This document shows, in pieces, positions 54,781 through 64,000 of a stretch of DNA of 64,000 bases. The position numbers and the translations under genes were made by a program. The DNA comes from Pleurodeles waltl (taxonomy: Eukaryota; Chordata; Amphibia; Caudata; Salamandridae), in contig NC_090439.1 of assembly GCF_031143425.1 (NCBI RefSeq), forward strand, positions 640,151,465-640,215,464, read 5' to 3'. The notes beneath the pieces are model-generated. The model searched no databases, was not told where the DNA came from, and saw only the letters and a list, made by a program, of their open reading frames with translations. How positions within the stretch are numbered: position 1 is the first letter of the stretch; each line of letters starts with the position of its first letter.

Positions 54781-55537
54781 CAGTACAAATAAATAAAAAT
54801 AGAATTGTAGATACAATACATGTTCATGTTGCAGAAGGGCTAAGGAGGATCTGAATATTGCTACACAAATTGCTATATCATTTATCATTAACTGGCTGAA
54901 TATGTACATGGTGCAAAAGATGCAAGGAGCAATTTATCATGATGGTTATCTGGATATCTGTAATGTTTATCATGTGACAACAAGACACTTTGTTGCAGAT
55001 AAAATAAATGGTGGAGGTAGGAAATACCAGTTAAAATGAAGTATCCTCAGTGTTCTTTTGAACATAGAGAGAGAGGAAAAGGTACAGACAGAGAGAGGAA
55101 TTGAGTTCCATATTTTGGAAGAAGAGCCGGAGACTAACGGATTCTGGCATGGTTTGTTGAGCAGCTGGGTTTCCATCTGTTCTACGTACACACTATGACA
55201 TCCAATATTTTTTGTTTCTGTATCAAGTAAGGAGGAGATTAGGAATGTGGAGGTTTGTGAATTATTAGACCATTCTCCAGATTCCCCGGCTCTCAATAGT
55301 AATGTAAGAAGATCAGCTCTGGAAAAATATAGTTAAAATATTTGTTTACTGGGATTAGGTGGGCAGCAGCATGACAAGTGAATGTTCATGGGCTAAATGG
55401 ATCTTGAGGATTCCTCTGAGAATAGAATTATTGTAAGTGATCATAGACCCTACCACTTCTTTAAGGGCTTGTTCTCATAGAAAATGTTTGGCTTTCCTAA
55501 GACTCTAAACAGACATTGTGCATCTTTTGCCATCTAT

Positions 55538-55884
55538 GGCCCTAATTACGAGTTGGGCAGTTAGTTCTGACCCGTCCATAAACCCCTGTTTAAGCTTAGG
55601 AATTAAAAGTCGTTAGGTTTTTAATGCATCCGATAATTATCAGCTGTATTAAATAACTCTACCATTGTTAAATTTCGGCATGTCAAACCTGCCGAAATTG
55701 AAAAGGGGAAAACCGTACAATATTTACTGTATCATGCTGATTTTGATGAGTTAAATACCAAAATCTACATTTTATTCTTGATAACTTGTAATAGGTGGCA
55801 TTTTTCACAATCAATAAATAACATACTCTGTGGTATTGTTGGTTATCATGTGTGACAATTACCACTGCACTTGTAATCAGGACC
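55538..55884. mobile_element. MITE of 347 bp inserted in LINE copy 3
   Basis: Ends GGCCCTAATTACGAGT and ACTTGTAATCAGGACC, flanked by TAT on both sides (55535-55537 and 55885-55887). The interior has an inverted pair around CATGTCAAACCTGCCG. LINE sequence resumes on each side, which supports the borders. Termini are like those of 3925-4097. Confidence 0.8.
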
Positions 55885-56220
55885 TATGTGTTTTTGATTG
55901 TGGACATACCTGTCTAGGAATAATCTGAAGGCTTTGGAGCAGTTGATAATGCTGGAGATACAGTCCAAGAGTTTGGTTGTGCCCTGCAATGTTTGCAGAG
56001 AAATGGCAGAGAGGAGAGGTGTAATCAGCAAGAAAGCAGTTTTAAGGGGATTCAGTTAAAGGTGACATTGAGTCATCCAAGCTTAAATGTTTACAAGTAG
56101 GTTAGGGGTGTCCTTTGGGGTGTAGACTATCATGTTCAGTTAACTATCATCAGCATATTGACACTGTAATTTGCTAAGACAACTCATTATTACCCAGTAT
56201 TGGTCACCACAGGGTAGTTC

Positions 56221-57960
56221 TAGATAAGTCAATGAGGGTGTTTTTTGGTTTTCTTAGAGCTTTAGAGCCATTTGATGAATCTTCACAAAACATTTAAAAA
56301 AATGTTTGTCCATCTCAGCTCCTTCCTGGAAAGTTTTGAGGTGATTGGTTAAGTAGAGGCCAAGAAACAATTTCACCATGCATTTTCCAAGGACTTTTTA
56401 GGAAGCACTACAGTAAAAACTACTAACTGGAATTACACCAACTTTGGCACAGAAACATGCTTTTTGTGATCTGGTAAAAATCTGTTAAGTTTTTTTCTTC
56501 TTTTTTTTTTTTTTTTAGAAACTAGGGATGAAAAATATTTGTATAGCTCGAAGGTTAGTTTCAAGGGACTTTTCAAGACTTCCTCAAGTGCCATTTAAAA
56601 AAAAATAGAGCGCGCTGATTGGACCAGGGGGGCTTTATTTCCCTTGGGTCAATACGCTCCCTTGGGAGACACGCTACTGCGGAGCAAGTTCCCTGATGGG
56701 CTGCCTTCAACATGAAGAAAAATGCTGCAGTCAGCCTTTACAGGACTCAGGAACTTAGGGCCAGGTGTACCAAAGGATTTTACCTATTCTGTGTCTATGG
56801 GAAAAAGCTTTCGTACATATGGACCTAGGTCCCCCGTCCTGTATTCAATTATATGAATACCATAAAGGGACATGTTAGGGATACTCTGCTCCCAAAGGCC
56901 TTGAGGCCCCCCTGGGGGGCCACTGGGGACAAAATGTATTTTGTTTTAAAAAAAGCCATGATCCTGCTGGACTCCCGATCTAAAATTAAAAGGTGGCACT
57001 CTGACCCTTCCCTGAGGCTGTAAATGCCCCGGGGTCCCCATCCCCCAGGGCCGGCTCAAACACTGCATCCTAGGGAGCCCACCCCCAGGACACAATAGTT
57101 TCCCTGCCTGCAAGAGTGTGGGCATAGAAATATATTTCTGCTCCCACCTGAAGGGAGCATTTATAAAGCTCCTGCCAGGTGGGAAATGACATGCCTTCCC
57201 TGCTCACAGGAACACTGACAGGGAGGCATGTCTGCTCCCACTCGGTGGCAGCTTTAAAAGATGATCCCACCAAGTGGAAGCAGACTTTAGTTTCCATGCC
57301 AGTGTATTGCAGGTAAGGAAACTAAGATAAACATAAACAGCTGCTCCGAGCAGATGGGAGCAATGCTGGCTCCCACAGCACCCAGGATGTAAGCATACCG
57401 GGAGCCGACTGGGGCTGTGGGAGCCTTGGGGCCACTAACATATTCCAGAAGCAGCTGAGGCCCTGGTGGATGGGGCCCACTGGACCACTCATGGCTCAGG
57501 GAGGGGGGCTGCATGCCCCCATGTTAAGGCCCCAGGGGATGGTGGTAACTTTCAGTTCGGGGAGGGGGTGCCACATGCCTCCTCCACTTCATAAAACATC
57601 TTTTGGCTCTGGGGGATGGTGGTCCCCTAGATCAGTATTGGCTTGGGGAGGGTGGCTTTGGGTCCCCTCCCATTAATGTAAGATAATGGGAAGATGGGGT
57701 CCCCGGAGCCCAAAGTTCCCCTAAAACAAATGTGATGGGTCACCAGGGCCTGAAGTGGCTTGAGGTGGGGGCTTCTGCCAGGTCAGGTCCTGCAGCCAAC
57801 CCCCACAGTGTGCATGGCCTTTGCCATGCACGACATAGGGTTGGCTGCCCGCGAGGCAGGGATAGAAAGTCCACTAATCCTCGTGCCCCAAAGTAACTAT
57901 TCTCATCCCCTCACCATGCATATTATCTCATATGTTGCATCACTCATGACATGTTCTAAG
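56221..57960. repeat. GC-rich repeat region, left part
   Basis: From about 56770 the sequence becomes GC-rich with recurring GGGG(A/G)TGGTGGTCCC and CCTCCC(A/C)(C/T)TT-type blocks of roughly 90 bp (57440-57720), then a CCAACCCCCACAGTGTGCATGG block near 57792. Equivalent blocks reappear at 62000-63010, beyond the inserted LINE. 56221-56770 is unassigned. Confidence 0.55.
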
Positions 57961-57981
57961 ACATCATTGATAACATGACTG
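57961..57981. repeat. LINE target-site duplication, left (21 bp)
   Basis: ACATCATTGATAACATGACTG matches 61049-61069 at 19 of 21 positions, directly at the two ends of the LINE. Confidence 0.8.
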
Positions 57982-58019
57982 CAACATCTGAAAAGACGCT
58001 CTTGTTTTGGGTACCCTGA

Positions 58020-58982
58020 GTGTTAGTGAGGGTGGCTGCCATTTTCTCTTTTCGGCAGCCAGCACACACAGTCACCATTTTGGGAGGGAAGCGGTCTAGT
58101 TGTTCAGACCTCTCCTTCAAAACCTTTATTTGCCGCAATGCGGCAGGCACGCAGCGGACGCACGCAGCGGGCGCGCCAAAGGCAATACTGTCTGCGTGCG
58201 TCCGCGCCAGATCGGGCCTTAGGGCTTGTCTCCCTGGACAAAATAAGACTTTAGAGCCGGTTGCCCTGACCTTTACATACTCCTCAGACTGTCTGCTCTC
58301 TCTTAGACCACCTGCTCAGAAAGACTGTCAGAGATGTTTGGACCTAGGTGACATTAGTTGGAGATGCCCCACATGCCACTGGGCTCCACACCCGACGAAC
58401 GTAAAGTCACAGCTAGTATTGAATATTCATCATTCTTTTTTCCTCATTAACTGCCGCTCTATGGCACGCCATAAATTGGATATAAATCTTTTTCTAAGTG
58501 AGACCTTGCCTTCAGTACTGTTTCTCACCGAAACCTGGCTTCATGAAAGTTCAGGTCAAGATATTAGTTTAGCCCTACCCCAAGCATATTTAATAGCGAG
58601 AGTGGACAGGACAGCCTCGGGGGGGATTGCTATAATCTACAAAGACTCATTCAAGATGACGTCTCAGCCTCTTCAGCTATTAGAAGGTATGCTGTTCTCC
58701 TTGGCTTTGGATTCTTTGTTAAAAATTTTAGGAATATTACTGTATCGTCCCCCGGGACCACATGAAAATTTTTTAAACTCCTTCCCTGATCTTATGGCTG
58801 ACCTAATTTGTAAGAGACTGAATTTCACCATATTAGGGGATTTTAATATCCATACCGAGAATTTGGACCTGCCGGCCACGAAAAGGCTTCTAGGTGAATT
58901 GGAAGCTTTGGGGCTAGAACAACTAGTGAAGGGCGCAACACATGAAAGGGGACACACAATCGATTTGGTGTTTAGCAATTGA
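58020..58982 (+). pseudogene. LINE ORF N-terminus and endonuclease
   Basis: A 320-codon frame. Residues about 95-125 hold a Cys/His group (CQRCLDLGDISWRCPTCHW) that could bind zinc. The APE-type endonuclease follows: INCRSMARHKLDI (Asn), LFLTETWL (catalytic Glu), SGGIAIIY, LYRPPG, ILGDFNIH (Asp/Asn) and GHTIDLVFSN (Asp). It closes with a TGA just after VFSN. The SDH block expected next survives as SDHFS-like text beyond the stop (WTDHFSIPL around 59020). The listed start is simply the first ATG in frame. Confidence 0.85.
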
Positions 58983-59054
58983 ACAGCACTTTCATCAAAA
59001 CGCCAATTTCCTCTCCCTTGGACAGATCATTTTTCTATTCCTCTGTGCCTAACC

Positions 59055-59744
59055 ATGAAGCTGAGGAATACCTACTTACAGCTGGTTAGGCAGATGGGCA
59101 GGAGTTGGCGCAAGCTCTCCACTAAAGAGTCGACCAGGGTACTGGAGATTCAGAAACCCAGTTTCTTTGATGGAACTGACTGTGAGCCAGCGCAATTTAA
59201 GGGCTGGATTACAGACAGCCTGGACCTCACCCTCCCCTGTAGGGCAAAAACAGGGATCCGTAAGACCACCAGCTCTCCATGGTACTCTTCCCACCTTCAC
59301 CTGTTGAAATAAAACTGAAAGAGGCTGAAAAGAAGGTGGAGAAAATCCTATGAACCAGGGGATAGGGAGGCTTATAGAAAAGTGATTAGAGCCTATCATA
59401 TGGAGATAAAACGAGCACAGAGGACCTATTATACAGAAAGAATTGAGGTATCAGCTGGGTCTCTTAAAGCAGTATTCCAGATACTAAAAGAAATCATTCA
59501 AGCACCCTGTGAGGAGAATCCCATAGCAGCCTCAGGAGAGCATAGTAGCAAATTAGCAGAATTCTTCCAACAAAAGATCTTAGATATTTACTCCAACTTT
59601 CCGAAAATGACTACCAGGCAGGAAAGACAGGCCTCCCTACCCAAGAATGATAGGGCCATCCTCTCCCAGTTCACCCCTATTTCTCTGGAGGAAGTCTCTT
59701 CATATTTAACCACTCTCAAGTCCGGCTCTCTTTTAGATCAGTAG
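59055..59744 (+). pseudogene. LINE linker between endonuclease and RT
   Basis: Two frames. The first (59055-59312) ends near WYSSHLHLLK; the second (59382-59744) has YHMEIKRAQRTYYTERI, FFQQKILDIYSNF and EEVSSYLTTLKSGSLLDQ, then a TAG. In related LINEs the next block should be PxxILK...NYRPIS. It is absent here. Confidence 0.78.
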
Positions 59745-60080
59745 TTGTCTACCTTTTTGGAAGTGAACAACTGTCTGCATCCCACCCAGACAGGCTTTAG
59801 ACCCCAACACAGCACGGAAACAGCATTCATAGCCGTACTGGAAGAAGCCAGGAAGAGTATGGACCAAGGAAATATCACAGCTGTCATACTTTTAGATCTG
59901 AGCGCAGCTTTTGACACTGTGGATCATGAGGTGTTAGGTCAGAGGATGAGAAATTTGGGAATAGAAGGGCATGCCTTGGCCTGGCTTTCATCATTTCCAA
60001 AGGACAGGTCCTTCCAGGTCCTAGACAGATCCCACCTCTCAGCCAAATTTCACAACATTTGCGTGGTGCCACAGGCCTAA
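59745..60080 (+). pseudogene. LINE RT, central blocks
   Basis: NNCLHPTQTGFRPQHSTETA and LLDLSAAFDTVDHEVLGQR are clear RT blocks; the second carries a catalytic Asp. The block before (NYRPIS...LEK) is missing between 59744 and 59745, an internal deletion of perhaps 80-90 codons. The QGS block is damaged: VVPQA, then a stop (60078). Confidence 0.85.
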
Positions 60081-60343
60081 TCACTCAGCCCCACGCTTTT
60101 TAATATATATATGGCTCCTCTGGCTAAATTGGTGGAATCCTTGAGGTGTCATTAATCTCCTATGCCAATGATACACAATTGGTGATTTCATTAAACTCGA
60201 ATTCTATACATGACGTAACCTCTTTATCCGCCTGCCTTCAAGCTGTAGCAGGTTGGATGACGAACAGCAGAATGCTATTAAATAATGATAAAACGGAGCT
60301 GATGATCTTGGTTCATAAACCTGGACCCAATCAGCCTTTGTAG
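60081..60343 (+). pseudogene. LINE RT catalytic box, mutated
   Basis: SYANDTQLVISL (about 60158) stands where YADDTQ is expected, so one catalytic Asp is Asn. LLNNDKTELMIL follows, the usual LNxxKTE block. Confidence 0.88.
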
Positions 60344-60453
60344 ATTGATGTTAACAGGAGGGTTCTTCCGGCCCCAAAGGAACATATCAAAAGCCTGGGG
60401 ATATAGTTGGATCTGGTATTTGCTTCAGCCTTTTAAGACTTCTAAGGAAGGTC

Positions 60454-60947
60454 TTGCATATTCTTCCTCCTGTGGCAGAAAAGCTTATTGTTCAAGCTCT
60501 AATTATCTCTAGACTGGACTACGGAAACTGTCTATTTGCTGGGTCACCCTTATATGTCAAGAATAAATTACAGAGGGTCCAAAATGCGGCAGCCCGTCTT
60601 TTGTTGGATATCCCCAGAAGGAGCTCTGTAAAGGCAGGATTGAACCTCCTACATTGGTTACCCATTGATCAACGCATCAAATTCAAGGTTTTGTGTTGTA
60701 TCCACAGATCCCTCCAGAACAGGGGCCCCCAGATACTGAGAACCCTTTCTTCTTTTTACAAGCCTATAGGGATCTTAGGTCAGCATCAGTGGCCCTTGCT
60801 ATCCTCCCCAGAATAAAAAAATCTAGATGGGGAGGTGCCACTCTTGCATACCAAGGGGCCAAGCTTTGGAACTCTCTTCCCACTGGCTTGCGTATGACGA
60901 CCAATGAATATAACGTCCGGAAGTCCCTAAAAACTTGGTTGTTTTAG
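60454..60947 (+). pseudogene. LINE RT C-terminal domain
   Basis: ISRLDYGNCLFAGSP, VQNAAARLLLDIPR and LHWLPIDQRIKFKVL, then after a frame change GAKLWNSLP and KSLKTWLF and a stop. These are the conserved end of the CR1/L2/Rex1-group protein. The 3' UTR is only about 75 bases before the tail. Confidence 0.9.
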
Positions 60948-61048
60948 GTGTAGGGTACTCTCTCTGTACTTGTCCGTAGACCTCTAGCGCTGGGAAGCCT
61001 ATTGGTAGCCATGCGCTCTATAAATAATATAACATAACATATAACATA

Positions 61049-61069
61049 ACATCATTGATGACAAGACTG
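61049..61069. repeat. LINE target-site duplication, right (21 bp)
   Basis: ACATCATTGATGACAAGACTG, see 57961-57981. Confidence 0.8.
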
Positions 61070-61231
61070 TGTATGATGGGGGTGCAAATTATAGTTCCTC
61101 AGGGCATGTGTTATAGTTATTAGAGATAGCTATAGCTTGTGAATGTTAGTGTTTTGTTTCAGTTTAAAACAGTATGTTGTCACTGAAATTTTCATTTAAC
61201 TTTAGCATTAGTTTAACCTTTGTTTTTTTCA

Positions 61232-61295
<64 letters not shown>

Positions 61296-63060
61296 TGTTG
61301 TCACTGAAATTTTCATTTAAATGTAGCATTACTTTAACCTTTGTTTTTTTCTTTGCATATGTATATATATTTTCTTGAATAGAAGCAATAAAACTCTCCT
61401 GGAGTGCAAACAAATCAATTGTTTGGCAATTGTTGGTGTTGGAGATTGTGGAGGAATGGTCCTTTCCTCTCGTTTGCACCCGTGAAATCTGCGCACCACA
61501 AGGTGGACCTTTGGATGGTGTAATATATATATATGTGTCTGTGTGTATGTATATATATATATATATATATATATTAATTCCTCTAAACAACAGTTATTGT
61601 TTCATCATGTTTCTGCCACCATCATGAACAGCAGTATTCCATTCAGGGGATGTTTTATTGCATCAAGCTTCCTCAAAAAGCAAACATTAATGTGTTTCAG
61701 TCTAATTGACATTCTGACCGAGTACATGTTGCTTAGGTGCCATAGAAATAGATGAAAGCTTTTTACAAAGAACAAGGCTGCAACAACCCCGAAGGGGTTA
61801 CTAGGGCATGAGTTCTAGTTACCTTAGAACATGAGTTATAGTTACCTGAGCTAACTATAACTTCCGAATTTCTGCAGTTTTGTGTGAGTAAAATGTGAAC
61901 CTAACTATAACGCCCCTGTAACCTTGTTTTTTTTTTCAGTGACGTTAAGTAATTTTAATTACTTTAAATTAATCCGATCACCACGAAGGCTGTGTGCAGG
62001 GGGGGTTGGTTGCATGTTCCTAGTCTACAGCCAGGCCTTGTGAGCCAACCTCCCATAGACATCAAATCCCATGCTACGTATGGCCTTTGACTGTGCACTG
62101 CGGGTGTTGGCGACAGGGCCTGTCCTGCAGCCAGCCCCTGAGGTCATTCCCCTATAAGGCAAAAAAGCTTTTTTTTTTTTAAATGCCAATATTTATTTAA
62201 AAAAAATAAAGGAGAAGGAGCTCACCTCCCCGGCAGAGGGCCGTGTGGATCCCCCGGGGCCTGGGGACCACCACCTCCCTGCAGCCAACTAAATTATTTA
62301 AAGTAGGAAGGAGGCTGCACAGTTCCCTCCCTGACCACATAGGGCCCTGGAGTCCCCATCCCCCGGGGTCCAGCTACTGGTACCTGGATGTCCTGGCCCC
62401 ACCCAGGGCACCCAGTGTCCATCGTTGGAGACTGAGAGGGGAGCCGGCATCGCTCCTGCATGCAGGGAGCTGATAGAAATGCAATAGTTTCATCTGTTTC
62501 CCTACCCGCATGCCAGCGGTCAGGGAAACAGATGAAAATCCTCTTTCCAGCAAGATGGAGCACTTTGACAGCTCCCTCTTGCTGGAAGCAGAGTTAGTGT
62601 TTGCTTTCACTTGGTGGGAGTGGGAGCTGTCAGCTCCCGTCAAACGAATGCAAACAGCTATCTCCTGTGGGTGGGCACCTCAGGAGAGAGCAGGGAACCT
62701 TAGGGTTGGTGGGCCGCAGGACCATTAATGGTTCCAGAAGGGTGGCCGTGTGACTCCCTCCTTCAATTAACATGGGCTGGCCCAGGAAGGTTGGTGGTCC
62801 CCGACGCTGTATATGGCCCAGAAGATGGGGTGCATGGCCCCCCTCCCATTTTTAAAATGTTATTTGGCCTTGGGGAGGTGGTGGTCCCTGGGGCATATGT
62901 GATCCACAGGATGGGGGGGGGGTCTGTGTGCCCCCCCTCTATTGTATTAAATATAGCTCCAGGAAGGTGGCTGCCCCTGGGCTTAAGTAGCATAATGGAG
63001 GGGGTCCCCACAGACATTCTCCTTAATTTCAGTAAATCCTATTAGTTATCCCCTCACCAC
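61070..63060. repeat. GC-rich repeat region, right part
   Basis: Contains (A/G)CTATAACT-type short motifs around 61090-61900, then a TGTCCTGCAGCCAGCCCC block (about 62130) and four units of about 90 bp between 62680 and 63010. These carry GGTGGTCCC, ATGGGG(T/G) and CCCCCCTC. The same units are at 57440-57720. They look like one repeat family broken by the LINE and possibly rearranged. No genes. Confidence 0.55.
61233..61290. repeat. (TA)n/(TG)n microsatellite
   Basis: TA repeat of about 50 bases followed by TGTGTGTGTG. A second TA/TG tract lies at 61523-61574. The phrase TGTCACTGAAATTTTCATTTAA occurs on both sides (about 61178 and 61299), so the tract sits between two halves of a local duplication. 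Confidence 0.92.
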
Positions 63061-63319
63061 GCACTGCTAATTATCTCGCACATTTGTAATCCTTAACCAC
63101 CTATGTGCAGGTCCCCCCCGTGTACCTTCTTTGACACTCTGGATTGAGCCAGAGATTAGCCTCTCTCCCAAGCTCCCGGAAATCAGTTATCTTAAAATAG
63201 ATGAGGTGCAGCCTCAACTCTTTACAACATTGGTATGAAATATGTTATCACAGAAACAAATCATACAACCAAATATAATAATTTACTTTGCTGCCCTTCA
63301 CTCAGCCATCCAATTGACT
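63061..63319. other. Unassigned
   Basis: No feature recognised. Confidence 0.3.
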
Positions 63320-64000
63320 TTACTGATGCACCCACAAATTATTCCCATGACTGCTGAAATTCCTTTGGGATGTTTCTAAACTTGCAATAGTTTTCGGGAG
63401 TGATACCAAATTTGGTAAATTAGATCTGCCTTTATTTGTGTGTAGTGATACATTTTTGACTCCTGTAAGTTCAGGATAATATCTCCCCTGGACATGTATA
63501 TGCCTCCACAATCTGCATCATTTCCTTATCTTTCTTGTGCATCTTTAGAGTAATCTCACGCTCATATATTTATCATTCTCGATCATAAAGCTCTGCTCAA
63601 CATCTGAAGGAAAACTAAGATGTGAATAACCTTCTTGGATAAATCGTTCTCACTACCATCATCTTCGCTAAACTCTGATGCCCTCAAGTCCATCTTTCAC
63701 TGGCTCCTTTCATGAGCCTATGTGGCCTTCTGCTCCTGCATGGCAATTTATCTCTCTTCCAGAGCAAGAATTGTTTCTTGCACCTGCTCCTCACTGGACA
63801 GGTTAGCTTCTGCATTCTTCTCATCTGCCAGCCTCAACTGTCCAATGGCAACTGCTGCTTTTTTCTCCTCCAAAGCACAGGCTTCTTTTATCCCCAGCAG
63901 CAGCTAGATCACACATTTTGCCTGCATGCCAAGAGCAGCCGACTTAAAATTCATTTCCATCTCAGGATTCTTAAAATCATAGGCCCATCTGCAAGCTTCC
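63320..64000 (-). pseudogene. Degenerate Gag-like coiled-coil coding region (partial)
   Basis: On the minus strand from the window edge: EACRWAYDFKNPEMEM, AALGMQAK, then after a stop EEKKAAVAIGQLRLADEKNA and ILALEERQIAMQEQKA, then LRASEFSEDDGSENDL, and later a frame with LVSLPKTIASLETSQRNF (63511-63320). The long charged helical part resembles the N-terminal half of Gag in vertebrate gypsy-type elements. This is an impression, not a motif match. At least four stops or frame changes. The gene extends beyond the window. It could also be a host pseudogene with a coiled coil. Confidence 0.4.

Larger units (their letters stand above)
54660..56220 (-). pseudogene. LINE copy 3 (RT to 3' side), split by a MITE
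   Basis: The minus strand has QYADD (56149-56163), here with both catalytic Asp codons, then LNPLKTAFLLI (about 56060). After the MITE at 55538-55884 comes the C-terminal IWNSIPLSVCTFSSLSMFKR (about 55120). The low-coordinate end has a (TA)n tract (54721-54775) at the equivalent place to copy 1. Stops follow the YADD directly. Same family as 39753-44800, truncated at both ends. Confidence 0.8.
57982..61048 (+). mobile_element. LINE of the CR1/L2/Rex1 group with target duplication, inactive
   Basis: Bounded by a 21-bp near-identical duplication and ending in an (ATAACAT)n-like tail at 61024-61048. It encodes, in order, an N-terminal Cys-containing stretch, endonuclease, an RT lacking its first blocks, and the C-terminal domain. 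It is a different family from the LINE at 39753: a different tail and different protein text. Confidence 0.88.

Noticed and set aside
54721..54909. Open frames with IYIYIY
   Set aside because: Translation of a TA microsatellite.

Overview
This is eukaryotic nuclear DNA made almost entirely of interspersed repeats. I recognise no host gene, no tRNA or rRNA gene and no CRISPR array. The mixture is typical of a very large amphibian genome, most likely a salamander or newt: a decayed endogenous retrovirus (ERV), long-LTR elements, CR1/L2/Rex1-group LINEs with microsatellite tails, GC-rich hairpin MITEs and TTAA-flanked DNA elements with internal tandem arrays. The organism call is inference from repeat style, not from a diagnostic gene.

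Layout. 1-6.6 kb: an LTR fragment (580-1720), a dead CR1-like LINE piece, a foldback MITE and a cluster of short inverted repeats. 6.6-26.8 kb: a minus-strand ERV with gag, pol and env remnants, flanked by matching LTR remnants (6590-6815; 25945-26114 plus 26745-26791). Its 3' part is split by a younger, complete 8.4-kb LTR element (7154-15570, 5-bp target duplication GCCTC). Its integrase is split by a satellite-like cluster (18700-20105). Its 5' LTR is split by a hairpin MITE (26115-26744). 26.8-30.9 kb: a truncated TTAA-flanked DNA element. 32.5-34.2 kb: two MITEs. 37.5-39.75 kb: a further long LTR in the opposite orientation. 39.75-45.7 kb: a minus-strand LINE preceded by a 56-bp minisatellite. 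46.8-47.9 kb: a second 3' end of the same LINE family. 50.3-53.6 kb: a second TTAA element, inverted relative to the first. 54-56.2 kb: MITEs and a third copy of the LINE. 56.8-63 kb: a GC-rich repeat region into which another LINE (57982-61048, with target duplication) has inserted. The last 0.7 kb carries a degenerate coiled-coil, Gag-like reading frame.

The most notable object is the element at 7154-15570. It has 2.24-2.26-kb LTRs that differ at only about 15 positions by eye, apart from one 20-bp tandem duplication. It has no reverse transcriptase, protease or integrase. Between the LTRs lie two overlapping reading frames that fill almost the whole internal region: a SAP-like, Gag-like N-terminal part and an 844-codon part with thirteen 37-residue repeats. 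They differ in frame by one base at a G8 run, so they may be one protein of about 1,226 residues. It looks like a recently mobile, non-autonomous element carrying only a structural-type gene.

Nested insertions give a relative history. The ERV is old. The hairpin MITE, the satellite cluster and the TTAA element entered or abut it later. The 8.4-kb LTR element is young on the evidence of its LTR identity.
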